Below are positions 1 to 10,605 of a stretch of 28,580 nt of DNA, in pieces. The notes under the pieces were generated by a model that saw only the letters and a program-made list of their open reading frames with translations, had not been told where the DNA came from and did not search any database. A program made the translations under genes and the position numbers. This stretch comes from Oehlia diaphana (Eukaryota; Glomeromycota; Glomeromycetes; Glomerales; Glomeraceae): assembly GCA_003833135.1 (NCBI GenBank), contig QZLH01000161.1, forward strand, positions 17,325 through 45,904. The letters are read 5' to 3'. How positions within the stretch are numbered: the stretch's first letter is position 1; each line of letters begins with the position of its first letter.

Positions 1-153
1 AGTAAAAAAATACAACCATACGTACAAAGAAAAAGATCACCATACGTGACATACAAAGGGTTCTATACATAACATGTTTTCTACATACCGTTAACAGCCC
101 AGATATATAAATCATATATTACTTTATAACGAACAGTTATGTGACTTTGTATT

Positions 154-270
154 AACTCAGGCCAAATTTATAGCACTGGCCAAAATTATCTATTTAATGT
201 AGAAAATTTATATTAAACGAAATTATAATTCTGGCCAGCACTATAAATTTGGCCAAAATTACTGGGAGTT
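154..270. mobile_element. Small terminal-inverted-repeat element (GGCCAAATTTATAG arms)
   Basis: The left arm (about 154-188) and the reverse complement of the right arm (about 221-270) match over some 35 bases: both read GGCCAAATTTATAG, then a GCACTGGCC/GTGCTGGCC block, then AATTAT. The intervening loop is short and A/T-rich and there is no reading frame. This is the shape of a miniature inverted-repeat transposable element (MITE). The outermost bases of the left arm seem trimmed compared with the right, so the exact ends and target duplication are unclear. A related half-motif (AATAATTCTGGCCGGAACTA) is seen near 21245. Confidence 0.6.
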
Positions 271-414
271 CGGTATATTATATAACGAATTCACTCTATA
301 CCGAACTAAATCCTCTGGAACTGAAGGTTCGTTATATCCATTGGCGACTGTAAGTAGTAACAAAGTTTCTAAACATAAACCAGAATTTTCTTTTCAATAC
401 ATAATACTATAATA

Positions 415-455
415 TATATCCCGGCGCAGCGCGATGGGTTACGGCTAGTGTTTAT
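415..455. repeat. Short GC-rich island in A/T-rich DNA
   Basis: A block of roughly 30 bases, rich in G and C (core CCGGCGCAGCGCGATGGG followed by TTACGGCTAG), sits between TATATATA and TTTATATA stretches. It has no reading frame and no flanking gene. Its composition differs sharply from its surroundings, which suggests a repeat terminus or an inserted fragment, but no second copy is present in the window. Confidence 0.4.
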
Positions 456-2137
456 ATAAAAAAATAATGTAATTTATTATTAAAAAAAAAAAAAATTTAT
501 TTCAAAACTACAATAAATATGACTCTAAATAATATAATAAAAAAAAATTTAATTTGAATAATTTGTCAAATAATTCAACCTTTTATTCCTATATAATGAA
601 AATAAAATTCAAAAGTTTTAAAAAAAAATTTGATTTTTTCAATTTTTTTCCGATTCGTAACAGTTGCTTAAATTATATTGATATAGAGTAGTGTTTCTTA
701 ATTTTCATTTTCTGCTGCATTGTTATATTTTTCTCTTAAATCTTTTCAATTTAAACAAAGTTATTCCTCCTGAACTTTGCGATAGAAAAAAAAATGTAAA
801 ATAACATAATAACTCTTAGTAACTTTACCCATTAAATTTTACATAGAAATAGAAAAAGAGAAAGAAATTTTAATTTGTTCTAAACTCCTAACAAAACATT
901 ACCATTGAATTTAACTACTAATAAACAGTCACTCTAATTTGAATTTTGCTCAAAGAAATAAAGAAAAAACAATACTTTGTTGTAAAACAAATATTTACAC
1001 AAACTTATGTCTAAATTTCAAATAAAGCCATTCTTAAAAAAGAAAGTATATTATCTGTTTAGTATGCTAAGAAGCCGCTACTCTCATAAAATGAAGAAAC
1101 TGTTGCAAAAAAATATTTTTTTTTTTATTTTGAAATTTTTAGTAGTTTTTCAGAGAGAGAAGTATTGAAACTTCTACCGCACTTTCAAAACAAAAAAATT
1201 TTAAATATAAAATTCACAAAGCAGTAAAAAAAGTTTAAACCATATATAATGTAAAGATTCTTTCTTTTGGTACGAATCTGACGCTTATACCGTCCTCTTT
1301 TTTAAAATAATATTAGTTCACATGATGCATATGAAGCAATAACAACAGTTCTATTATCATTTTTTTCATTTATTTTTTTTTATTTAGTTATTTTATCTTT
1401 GATTTTTTTTTTACGAGACAGTTTTGCAAGATACGAAATATATTCTGAACTTTATAATAAGACCAGAACTTCCTTTGCAGATTCCAAATTATTAATCAGT
1501 AATAAATCATAATAATCTTTCATTAAAAATGGATGTTGAAATGAAAAGAAAAAAATATTTTTATTTGAGAACATGATTCTAGAAGATTAAATAATATACG
1601 AACTTTTCACATTATGTATGCACATATATAATTTTTTATCGGCGTATGTACAGTATCACAATAATTTTCCGTTTTCGAATTTTTAGAGATTCAAGTAAGA
1701 ATGGTCGAGATGATTCTCTTTTAAATATTAAGCTTTATAAAGTCAAAGTCACAATAACAATATGATTATTATTAAATATTATGAGAAAATCCGTAATATG
1801 TTTGATTAGTCATAAGATTATTTATATATCTCCATGTAATAAATTTTTTATTGAGTATCGAATGACTCAAAAAGCAAAAAAAAATATCAAATGTGAATCT
1901 ACTCCGTATTTTAATATCTAGTCATGTAGATAAATGAATTGGTTTTAATATATTTAATTATTTATTTTATTATAATAAATATGAGAATTTTTTCGGTCCT
2001 AATTGGGACTTTTAGGAAATCATTTCCATAAATTAAAAAAAAAAATAACGGAATTACTAATGGAATCATTATAAATCAAGATTCTACTTTTGACGAAAAA
2101 AATCTCTCAAAAAATTTGTTATGTGTTAAATAATATG
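456..2137. other. Intergenic A/T-rich region, no gene recognised
   Basis: Homopolymer runs of A or T and short A/T words dominate. No reading frame of convincing composition, RNA gene or long repeat was found on either strand. Confidence 0.55.
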
Positions 2138-2142
2138 AATAT

Positions 2143-2194
2143 AATAAATAGAAATAATAAATAGAAATAATAAATAGAAATAATAAATAGAAAT
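2143..2194. repeat. Four-copy 13-base tandem repeat
   Basis: The unit AATAAATAGAAAT is present four times in perfect head-to-tail copies (52 bases). It is a simple minisatellite just downstream of the secreted-protein gene on the opposite strand. Confidence 0.85.
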
Positions 2195-2272
2195 ATATAA
2201 TAATAGGAACTAGGGAAACAGATTTAATTGTTTCACATCTTCAACATACTGGGATAATAGCCAAATAAACGA

Positions 2273-2702
2273 TTAACAAGATGTTTCGTCAAATTCCCAA
2301 TGATCAACACTGCCATGTATATGAAAACAGGTATTTTTATTAAAAGGTCCTCGTTTTTTCGTTTCCTCAAAACTAGCTTCAACTTTAGCATAAACCGTGT
2401 ACGTTTGATCTGCGAAATTGAGGGTTTCGTGGACATTCGGGCTATAGGTACTGTAACTACAATCATGGTAGTGTTTGTCCCCAGCTATGCGATTACCATT
2501 TGAATCCTCTACCCAAATTCTACAACTGCAAAAAGTCAAATCCAAATTTGTGTCGGAAATATATGCTATAAATTAAACCAAAAAGCTGAATTATTAGAAA
2601 AGTGAATGGAGAACATACTGAATGCAAGACTTTACCTTTAATGTCCATTATATAGAAACACATGAAAATGACAGTAAGAAGGTAAAAGCTTTGAAGTTTC
2701 AT
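2273..2702 (-). CDS. Small secreted cysteine-containing protein (119 aa, two exons)
   Basis: Exon 1 is 2702-2636 and exon 2 is 2565-2273; the 70-base intron between them runs from GTAAAG to TTTATAG. The spliced length is exactly 120 codons including the stop. The first 22 residues form a signal peptide: MKLQ, a hydrophobic core (FYLLTVIFMCFYIM), then DIKA and a likely cleavage before YISD. The mature part of about 96 residues has cysteines at 35, 37, 58, 102 and 119 (the last residue), aromatic and histidine-rich segments, and no membrane span. The alternative in which the intron is read through gives a membrane-like tail ending in a stop and is less credible. The likely fate is secretion; small secreted proteins of symbiotic fungi are often effector candidates, but I do not recognise the family and assign no function. 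Confidence 0.75.
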
Positions 2703-2970
2703 ATTGGTGGTCTAATAATTCTTTTCAGTTGGTTGATAGACCTGGAGGAGCAGTAGTTTGGTAGTTATAGTAGAAACGGAAGTTGAATGTTTTAATGCTT
2801 CAATTTGAGACTTTTTCTAAGCGTAAGTGGCGGGTTTAACTGACTAGTTAAGTTACGTTTTTATGATGATGATTCTGTAAAATCAAAATTTTGGTGGCCT
2901 TGGTAAAGTTATATATATTTTCAAACCTAGATTTTTAATGATTTTCCGCCAAGATGTTTTGGCTTGATAT

Positions 2971-3118
2971 CCCTATAAAAACGTAATGTGTCAAATTTAT
3001 TTTAAATACGTGCTCATGTGTAATAAACATAAATCGGATAAAATGGTGCTTTTTTAGACATTTATTACACATTAGCACAAATATAAACCAAATTTAGCAC
3101 ATTTCGTTTTTATAGAGG
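2971..3118. mobile_element. MITE-like fold-back element, copy 1 (CCCTATAAAAAC ends)
   Basis: The left half starts CCCTATAAAAACGTAATGTG and the right half, reverse-complemented, starts CCTCTATAAAAACGAAATG. The arms then match with gaps through TGTGTAATAAA and GCACC, about 70 bases, so nearly the whole element is an imperfect palindrome. There is no coding capacity. A second copy lies at 4808-4991. Confidence 0.7.
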
Positions 3119-3319
3119 ATTCGCTTGTTCGTTTAAATCAGCTTATGATTGACAAAAAATTCACACATCCCGTGTAGCGTTAAAATTTAAAAATATATTT
3201 ATCCATTCATTCTATTCTGGTTTATTTCTTTTTTATTCCATTTTATTTCATTCATTTTATATTTATTATTATTTATTATTATTTTTTTTTCATTTTTTTT
3301 TAGAATGAATAAAGAAATG

Positions 3320-3411
3320 CGATAAATTCCGTGATATAGGATTCTTAGTAATTCCGGAAATTTGAGCCTTTTACGGAAAAAAGATGGAATGTAAAAAATG
3401 GATCAACTTTT
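3320..3411 (+). repeat. Dispersed GAGCCTTTTACGG repeat, partial copy 1
   Basis: This stretch runs from GATAAATTCCGTGATATA through AATTCCGGAAATTTGAGCC and TTTTACGGAAAA to GGATCAACTTTTT. It matches the right half of the full-length copy at 3811-3986 and the reverse-complement copy at 20733-20910. The left half is missing. Confidence 0.75.
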
Positions 3412-3810
3412 TCCCCTTTATCTATTAAAGCGTTTCTTATTGCTATTTTTGCTCAATTATTTATGAATTTTACTATCAAGATTTTTTTATACTCATTTAA
3501 ATGGTTTTAGTTTACGATACTCTGGTCGGTATGATTTACTGACGGGTACGATCTACTGATTACATTAATAGTTCCTTACTGGTGCATTTTAATTTCAAAT
3601 TTATATTTTAAGAAACATTTCCACAAACATGTATATTTCAGTTCGTGAGTTCGAAGTTAGTTTTTTTATGTGGATAGTTAGTTTCCCAAGACTTTTTTCC
3701 ATTTGGATCTGAGAAAAGTTTTTGTAAAAACATATATTAGCTCTATTTTTCGTCTCCTTTTATGCTTTGATTTACAAACTATGAAATAAATGACCGTGAC
3801 CTTGTCATTA

Positions 3811-3986
3811 CCCTATAAAAAATTTTATCCGTTATTTCTGTAAAAACTCCATAAAAATGAGCCTTTCACGGATCCATTCACTGAAAATGAAAATAAATCG
3901 ATAAATTCCGTGATATAAGGTTATTAATTCCGGAAATATGAGCCTTTTACGGAAAAAAAATGGAATATAAAAACGGATCGACTTTT
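3811..3986 (+). mobile_element. Dispersed GAGCCTTTTACGG repeat, full copy 2
   Basis: This copy of about 175 bases starts CCCTATAAAAAATTTTATCC and ends AAAACGGATCGACTTTT. Inside are two similar halves, one with GAGCCTTTCACGGA and one with GAGCCTTTTACGGAA, each preceded by an A/T-rich CCG word. It is noncoding. The same order of blocks, reverse-complemented, is found at 20733-20910. Its ends are only weakly inverted repeats, so it may be a MITE or another short nonautonomous element. Confidence 0.75.
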
Positions 3987-4109
3987 ATTGTTAAGCATTT
4001 ATTGAGCTGCGATGTATATTAGATGTTACAAAAAAAAAAAAATACCAAGAAAAATTAATCCACGGAGAATATAATTGCCATGTGACAACAACCACAACAG
4101 TTTACGATA

Positions 4110-4284
4110 CATTTCACCGAAGCCATTTCGCCGAATCGTCCATTTCACTGATCGTTCATTTCACCTAATTCCATTTGTCTGAAGCGAATTCGGCGAAATG
4201 GGGTTAAGCAAACGTCCCTTCAGCGAAACATCCTTTCGGGGAAAAATCCTTCAGTTCGGCGAAATGGCTTTCGTCGAAATGTCC
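4110..4284. repeat. Cluster of CATTTCGCCGAA / TTCGGCGAAATG inverted motifs
   Basis: Variants of CATTTCACCGAA, CATTTCGCCGAA and CATTTCACTGA fill the left part, and TTCGGCGAAATG, TTCAGCGAAACAT and TTCGTCGAAATG fill the right part in the opposite sense. The whole is a fold-back array of a motif of about 12 bases, noticeably richer in G and C than its flanks. It resembles the subterminal repeat zone of a DNA transposon; no transposase is present. Confidence 0.65.
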
Positions 4285-4807
4285 TGATACCGTTACAACA
4301 CGATTTAAACAAAATATGGTTTACATCTAACTGTCATATAATTCTTACCATATCAACGAGCAAAATATAACATAACTGGTATCATTACCACATTAGGAAG
4401 AAATCACGATAACCGGATTTTCATCCGGAATATTTCGACTCCTGAGTCACATGAGTTAACGAAGACAATCTAATTTTGTACATTGTGTACCACTTGTGTA
4501 CCCTAGATTGCTAAAATTGAAGTTATTTTTAGCCGCATAAATTTTATATCGTTTACCTAAATGGAAAAAGAACCAAAAACAAATATTGTGCTTAATGTAT
4601 TTTTTCCTTAACTTTCTTGACCTCTTAAAAGTGTTTATTTCTGAATCCCAACAACATTTTTACCATAATAAAATATGTTCCGGCTAACGACTAAAAGTTT
4701 TACCAAAATGGTTTAAAAAAGTGATAACAGTTAGGCTGTTAGAGCATTCAAAAATTTGTATGAGAAATCTAAACTGCATTGTTAAAGGAGCTTCTAGACA
4801 TATGTTC

Positions 4808-4991
4808 CCCCTATAAAAACAAAATGAGTTAAATTTGTTCAATATTTGTGCTCATGTGTAATAAAATATCTAAAAAAGCACTATTTTGTTTAATTTTTGT
4901 TTTTTTTGTAATAAGACAAATCGGACAAAATAGTGCTTTTTTTGGACGTTTTATACATGAACACAAATTTAACACATTTCATTTTTATGGG
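4808..4991. mobile_element. MITE-like fold-back element, copy 2 (CCCTATAAAAAC ends)
   Basis: The left arm starts CCCTATAAAAACAAAATGAG and contains GTGCTCATGTGTAATAAAA and AAAAAAGCACTATTTTG. The right arm carries the complements (CAAAATAGTGCTTTTTTT, then TTAACACATTTCATTTTTA, ending TGGG). It is a second, slightly longer member of the family at 2971-3118, with an additional T-rich loop. Noncoding. Confidence 0.72.
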
Positions 4992-5004
4992 AATTCCTGA
5001 ATAT

Positions 5005-5545
5005 ATATTTTCCCGAAAGAACTTTTCCCGACGTGATATTGCCTAAATAAGTTCTTTTTATATAATAAATAAATTAATGATTTTATGAAAAACTTTCAAT
5101 CAATTCTTTATGGAATTTTGCGGTTAAAAATTTCATGAAATTTATTAACTGTTTAAGAATATCGTCAAATTTATTAATTTGAAGTATTATAAATGAAATT
5201 AACATTAACGAAATCTTAATTTATATTTAAAAGTATTAGATACTAGTATTAATATGAAATGGTCAACAATTATTTTCTAAATAGATTATTTTGCTCAGTT
5301 TGTTTTGTTATCTATTTGTAAAACAATGTTTGTGTAGTCATATCAAAAATTAGATATTTGCGATTTATCGGTTATAATGCGCTATTTATTGTTAGATATT
5401 ATATACTCAATCAAAGTTACATTTTTAATAATTTGATTTCGGGAATACTTCATGTCGGGATAATATCATGTTAAATGCTTTTTGTGACTAAGGAATTTGT
5501 CTTGTCGGGAAATTATTGTCGGGAAAAGGTTATGTCGAGAAAATC
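5005..5545. mobile_element. TTTTCCCGACATGA-motif element with inverted ends
   Basis: The left end carries TTTTCCCGAAAGAAC and TTTTCCCGACGTGATATT; the right end carries the opposite-strand versions several times (TTTCGGGAATAC, CATGTCGGGATAATATCATG, TTGTCGGGAAATTATTG, TGTCGGGAAAAGG). The 400 bases between are A/T-rich and noncoding. The arrangement suggests a nonautonomous DNA element with repeated subterminal motifs. It begins directly after the MITE ending at 4991. Confidence 0.6.
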
Positions 5546-8226
5546 GGTCTGACAACGCATTTATGTACAGTATATTTAATTTATAATTATTTATACAGTT
5601 CTATACAAATTTCTTTCGATTTGATCAATTGAATTATTTAAATTCTAAGATTTGAATCTTTTTTCCTAATCTTGTTTACTGTGTTTTCAACTATTTATTA
5701 TTTTCATTTACTGTATGTTTGTTATTTTTAAACACTTCTACCCCACGTGACCGGTGACATTTAATGGGTTGTGACATTGATTTTACCAAAAATTCAATAA
5801 ACTATGGAAGAATATTATCAGTCATCCCACTCCCGCTTCTAATAATAGATTTTATTCGTCATCACTGTCACTTCCTTTCCGTTTCCGTAATTCATCAGTA
5901 TCTATCAGTCGGTATCTGGGGACTTAGGTTTTTGTCAAACTCCTATTTATCACATATTAGTTATTTTTTTTGCTACGATCACGTGCTGGGATGTGTTGGA
6001 GGACATATTTAATTAGTGAAACTTATTTTGACTATTGAAAACGAACAATGCTATGCGTAGAAAAGTGATAATGATGGAAAATGAATATAGTAAAATGAAT
6101 GGTAATCTATCTTTAACTTTGAACGTCTAAAATTTATTTGTTCAATTTATAATTTTAACTTCAGTTGTAAAATTTCTTCACCAGCTAATTAAAATTTCAT
6201 CGAAGGGTCGTTTCTTCTTAAAATGTTCTCGTTTTTGTGTTCAGCGGTTATTGTTTGCATTATGAAATATTGATTGTATGATTGAGAGGTGAAAGACTTT
6301 TGAGAATTAATTTGTTTTGATTCGTTTGATTTTTAAATTTTTTTTATTACTTGATAAGAAGCGAAACCGAGGTATATTCATAATAAATGGTATCAATCAA
6401 AGTTTATTGTGATATGTGAAAATTTTACTTTAATTTATTAATCGTTAAATTTAAATTTGCATTGTTTTCGCATTATGTATGGGATATTTTTATTACTTAT
6501 TTCCTATGTATTATCTCGACATTGCCTGCGATTATATTTTCTAAAAAAAATAACTATAATTATATAACTCTATTTTTATCATTAAAACAAAAAATTTTTA
6601 AAAAAGCTTACACGGATTATTTGTTAGTTTATTGTTGCAGCCTTCAAGAGTCAGTTATTTTATTAACATCTAAAAAGAAATTTTTTTTTTTAATTATTCG
6701 CAACGAAATAAAAATATCATGAAAATGAAATAATTACTAATTATTTAATTAATAAGAGGATAAAGCAATAAAACATCATCTCCTGTTCAAATAAGTTCTG
6801 TTATTAGAGTGTAGTGCGTAAACGTAGCAAGTAATAGTAATAAAATTTTGATTTAACCAGCCCTAATAGCCTAATCCAAAAAAAAACACAATAAATAAAA
6901 TGACCGTTAAAAATATATTTTCTTTTATAAAAAATGAAGATAAATAAGCGTTAGCGTAATATATTTTATTCGTTTCCGGCATTATATTTTTAGCTCAAAT
7001 TTTGACTTATTATACAATAATTGTCGTGTGACATGTGATTATAATTAGTTTATTTTATAATAATTTAAAAAAATAAAATTTTCTGATGCCATTATCGCGT
7101 CTTTATGCTTGTAATTTGGTAATTTGGTCCTTTGACTATTTTTAGTTTTAGTTGATTCTATTCTTATCATACGGTGTACTATGTAATAAAGAATAAAAAT
7201 ATTTTTTTGTACAGTAGCATATGAGGGTGATCGTAAATAGGATCATATGATTTCGGGACATTGAAATTTGGTGATAATAAACGGGATGTGATTATATATG
7301 ATGTGATTATAGAAAGGTCTGATATTATTGTAGCCAATAAAATTACAGTATATCTCATTCTAACTGTATTAAGAATTAGATACCTTAAAAGATCGGAATC
7401 CTAAAATTGTCAAATAATCTTGAATCTTAGAGCTTAAAGATCCTAAAGAATTCTATAGTTTAGTGGACCCTTAATTTAATCCTTAAGGATTTATAAAAAA
7501 AATCTAATTTCGGTTACGACATGTATCACATGATTAACATTTTAATAACCGCAGTTCCAGTGATCTCTTTATTTTTTAAAAATCTTTTTCTTTAACGAAA
7601 CTTCCTCCTTCTTTACTTTTTTTAGACGGGTCTGGACAAGTAGTTGGTAGGGCAATTTTTTTTTTAATTTATTTCCTTAACGAAATGTTTATTAATGTCT
7701 ATTTTAGCAGCTTATTCTTTAGGTTCTTTATCTCCCCCTATTTAACGGGAAAAAAGTACCTTTTAACAGAATTAATCTATCTTACTTGTTGATATACTGT
7801 ATAATCTCTAATATAGCTAGAACAATTGAAAGAAAATCTTTAAAAGGCACAATATTTTTTAAATATTTAATAAAATTTTATTTTTACGAAATAAAAAAAA
7901 GAACAATTTTACAAATTAAAATACGAAGAGTAATTTATAAATATTAAATATGTTTAATAAATAATATTAAAAAGTTACATTTGAATTATAAATGAGTAAA
8001 CTCACGGATGTAAACTTAGTGCATTTAATATTTAAGCATATAAAATCTAAGCATATAAATTTAAGAATATATACAGTTACAATTCATTTTCCTATACTCG
8101 AAAAATAATTAAAAAATTAAAATAGCTCAAAGCGCATTTAATCTTCATTTTTGTCGATTTAAAATATATATATATATCATATATAGACATGATTGTTTTT
8201 TTAATCTAATTAGAATGTATTATTTA

Positions 8227-9069
8227 TCAATTTAACAAATTTTGAATTTTTATCCGGTCAGAACCTTTAATTATTGGAAAGTCAATATCATGAAGATAGC
8301 CTTTTGGAACGTTAATATCTTGAGGTGAAGGTAATACGATTGTTGGAACATTATTATTATGGTTGAATACGTTATCATTTGAAGGTAATTGTCTTTTCCG
8401 TCTTTGTTTTAACGTTGAGGAATAATAATTTTTCACTTTACTTTCTGAACGAAATTTACCGAATTTATTTTTCATCTCTAAAATTAATTTTTTCCAGTTA
8501 ATGTTCTTAGATGGATTCTTTATTTTATATCCTTCAACCCAGTGGATAATGTAAAATTTTTCATTATTATCGAGTGGCCATTGACAAACTACAAAGAAAA
8601 TTTATAATCGAGTTACAATCAAATCAAGAACTTTAATTAAGTACAATTTACTTACGACGTGGATCGAGTTGACTTATCCATCTAAATTATTAATAAAATA
8701 AAATAAATTTTACGCAAAGAAAAATTAAATTTAATTAAATTATAATAATTTGAATATTTACCGCTGACGAATTTGCTTTGGAGAAAATCCTTTATTGATT
8801 TTTTTACTAATCATTACATAGCAGTTTGGCATAGCTTTATATTCATTCATAGCACTTATAATCTCGCTATCAATCTACAAGATTTTTTTTTTTTTTAAAA
8901 AATAAAAAAGAAAAAAGAAAAAAAAAATGAATTGGAAAATTGGCAAGAAATATTTTTTTTCTCAAAAGAAAAGAAAAAAACAAAATTTAATACGTACTAA
9001 TTCTATCTTATTTGTTTCTATCTTTTTTGATCGTTTCTTTCTTGATTGCCTCTTTTTTGGTTTGTTCAT
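8227..9069 (-). CDS. Gene A: type I two-repeat Myb/SANT-like protein (190 aa, four exons)
   Basis: Exons are 9069-8998, 8874-8762, 8681-8656 and 8588-8227; the spliced length is 191 codons with stop. The introns have donors GTACGT, GTAAAT and GTAAGT and end in TAG. The first 24 residues are very basic (KKRQSRKKRSKK), a likely nuclear signal. Residues about 25-70 form one Myb-like three-helix unit with third helix FSPKQIRQRWISQL followed by DPR; about 74-130 form a second unit with central WKK, then KFGKFRSESKVKNYY. Such proteins normally bind DNA in the nucleus; the target is unknown. The tail has two degenerate 13-residue repeats (N-H-N-N-N-V-P... and P-Q-D-I-N-V-P...). The closest relative is gene D, with identical exon lengths 72-113-26. 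It diverges from gene B across a 1.5 kb spacer. Confidence 0.8.
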
Positions 9070-9189
9070 ATTATTTTTTTTTTTTTTCATGAAAAAAAAA
9101 AATTAAATTCTTCGAATCAGTATTTTATACATTTTTTTGGTTTAAAATAATATATATAAATACAGGGGAAAAGTTATTAACTATGTTTA

Positions 9190-10045
9190 GTTATTTATCT
9201 GCCAAAACTCCGGTAATATATTTATTTAAGGAATAAATACACTTCAAATTTGTCAGTATATTTACTTTTTTATCCTGAAACCGAGGGGTAAAGGATCTTT
9301 ATAATCTATTTAAGGACGCAACGTAATGCCGATCTTAGATAGAATCCAAAACCAATTTTAAACATTTATTATAGTATTACTTTTATACATTTGTAAAAAT
9401 ATATTATATATATATATACTGTTGACATTCGTTTAAAAACTACAGTACGTTCGCCAAATTCTTTTTAATAAACATAAAATAAAAAGAATTTATATTTCTT
9501 ATATTTGTATTAGTATTAATAAATAGTAATAATATTTGTATTGGTATTATAATACTATTTATTATAAGCTCTAATATAAATATCAGCTATTAATAAAAGA
9601 CGGAAAAACAAGGCCGAAGTCTCACACACAAGGACCGCAGCCGCAGTCGCGCATGATACAGTATGACATTAATGATAAAACAAGGTCGAAAGCCTGATTT
9701 ACCGCAAAATTATGATATAGCCGCAGCCGCAGCAGCAACGTTGTCATTTGTATAATAAAGTTCTTATAAAAACATCATCTGTTGTAAAACATTACGATTT
9801 CTGATACAATTACCTTTTATTTTAAAAAAAGAATACAGAAACTTCTTTTGATTGTACAGATTGTACAATAAAATTCTTTAATTCTTTTTTCTTTGACTGT
9901 ACAATAGAATTTTCCAAACGTTTTTTAAATGAAACTCTACCCATAAATTTACCATTGTTAATTGCATATAATGCTAATTATGTATCTGCCAAGACTCCTG
10001 TGATATGTTTTTTTGAGGAATAAATCACTCCAAATGTGACATATA
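9190..10045. repeat. Diverged direct repeat pair in the A-B spacer
   Basis: About 9190-9262 and 9972-10045 share, in order, a TAxxTATxTATCTGCC word, AAxACTCCxGT, a T-rich stretch, xGGAATAAATxCACT, and CAAATxTGxCA. They are some 780 bases apart in the same orientation, one near A and one nearer B. They could be a duplicated promoter-proximal segment or a decayed direct repeat flanking inserted DNA. Confidence 0.55.
9600..9740. repeat. GC-rich GCCGCAGCCGCAG fragment in spacer
   Basis: A locally GC-rich stretch holds two similar halves: ACAAGGCCGAAGTCT and ACAAGGTCGAAAGCCT, each followed at some distance by ACCGCAGCCGCAG or AGCCGCAGCCGCAG. It has no reading frame of useful length and contrasts with the A/T-rich flanks, which suggests inserted foreign or transposon-derived DNA between the two copies of the direct repeat. 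Confidence 0.5.
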
Positions 10046-10306
10046 AATGAAAATGGTATGTAATTATTTTACCAATTTGATGGTCGGTCGGTCGATCATT
10101 CATTACTATCCTTTATTTTTTTTTTTTATAAGTAGTGTTGTTTCCTAAACAGAATAACAAATAAATCAATTTAAAAAAAATATTAAAATCCTTCAAAGAA
10201 TTCATTGCTTTTTTTGACTTCATTATTCATATAACATAAGAAACAATTTCACTATATTTTCTTACATTTTGGTGATCAATTTGTCGGAGGTCAGTTTGAA
10301 GTAATG

Positions 10307-10316
10307 ATCACGTGAT
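10307..10316. promoter_or_regulatory. ATCACGTGAT palindrome upstream of gene B
   Basis: A perfect 10-base palindrome containing CACGTG, the core bound by basic helix-loop-helix factors, about 290 bases upstream of the gene B start. The same 10 bases occur in the D-psi spacer at 17988-17997, but not upstream of C. Confidence 0.45.
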
Positions 10317-10342
10317 TATTTATTTGCAGTTTACAGAAGTAT

Positions 10343-10463
10343 ACAATCAAAAAAGGAATAAATTTCATTGTTTTAATTCACAATCAAACAATCCAAAAAA
10401 GGAATAAATCCTTTATACAAACTAATAAATATAGTAATAATTTAACAATCAAAAAATGCCATT
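10343..10463 (+). promoter_or_regulatory. CAATCAAAAAAGG motif cluster upstream of gene B
   Basis: Three copies or near-copies: ACAATCAAAAAAGGAATAAA at 10343, a variant CAATCCAAAAAAGGAATAAA at about 10388, and ACAATCAAAAAATGCCATT at 10445. The same motif recurs upstream of gene C (14901, 14941) and upstream of psi (18068, 18108, 18147, 18245). Position (140-340 bases before ATG) and recurrence suggest a family-specific promoter element or an upstream segment inherited by duplication. Confidence 0.5.
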
Positions 10464-10605
10464 ATATTATGTAACTGTAAATAAAGTTTCAGGTTAGGGA
10501 AAGTAAATTTCTTCCTCTTTATTTTTGTTTAAAAAAATATATAAATTTGTTTCTATGAATTGATAAAAAATATTCTTATTATAAAAAAAAAATATTGTCC
10601 ACAAG

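Larger units (their letters stand above)
2703..8226. other. Gene-poor region with several small repeats
   Basis: Outside the repeats annotated separately (2971-3118, 3320-3411, 3811-3986, 4110-4284, 4808-4991, 5005-5545) I see no credible gene in this 5.5 kb. The longer open frames (for example 5764-6012 and 6462-6722, +) are low-complexity, rich in F/I/L/Y/S, and lack flanking splice signals or recognisable motifs. An isolated GACGGGTCTGGACAAG follows TTTTTTTAG at about 7627 and matches a similar interval at 12547. Confidence 0.5.
9070..10605. promoter_or_regulatory. Divergent spacer between genes A and B
   Basis: This 1.5 kb separates the start codons of A (-) and B (+) and must contain both promoters. 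Next to A, the GGGGAAAAGTTATTAACTAT stretch resembles the corresponding region upstream of D (near 17940). Next to B it carries ATCACGTGAT at 10307-10316 and CAATCAAAAAAGG motifs. Two diverged copies of a segment of about 70 bases with ATCTGCCAAAACTCC and GAGGAATAAAT words lie at about 9190-9262 and 9972-10045. Confidence 0.55.

Noticed and set aside
5764..6012. Open frame of 82 codons (+)
   Set aside because: Low-complexity I/L/S/F/H composition, no splice context, no motif; consistent with chance.
6462..6722. Open frame of 86 codons (+)
   Set aside because: Very rich in F/I/L/K/Y and ending in homopolymer codons; looks like translated A/T-rich noncoding DNA.
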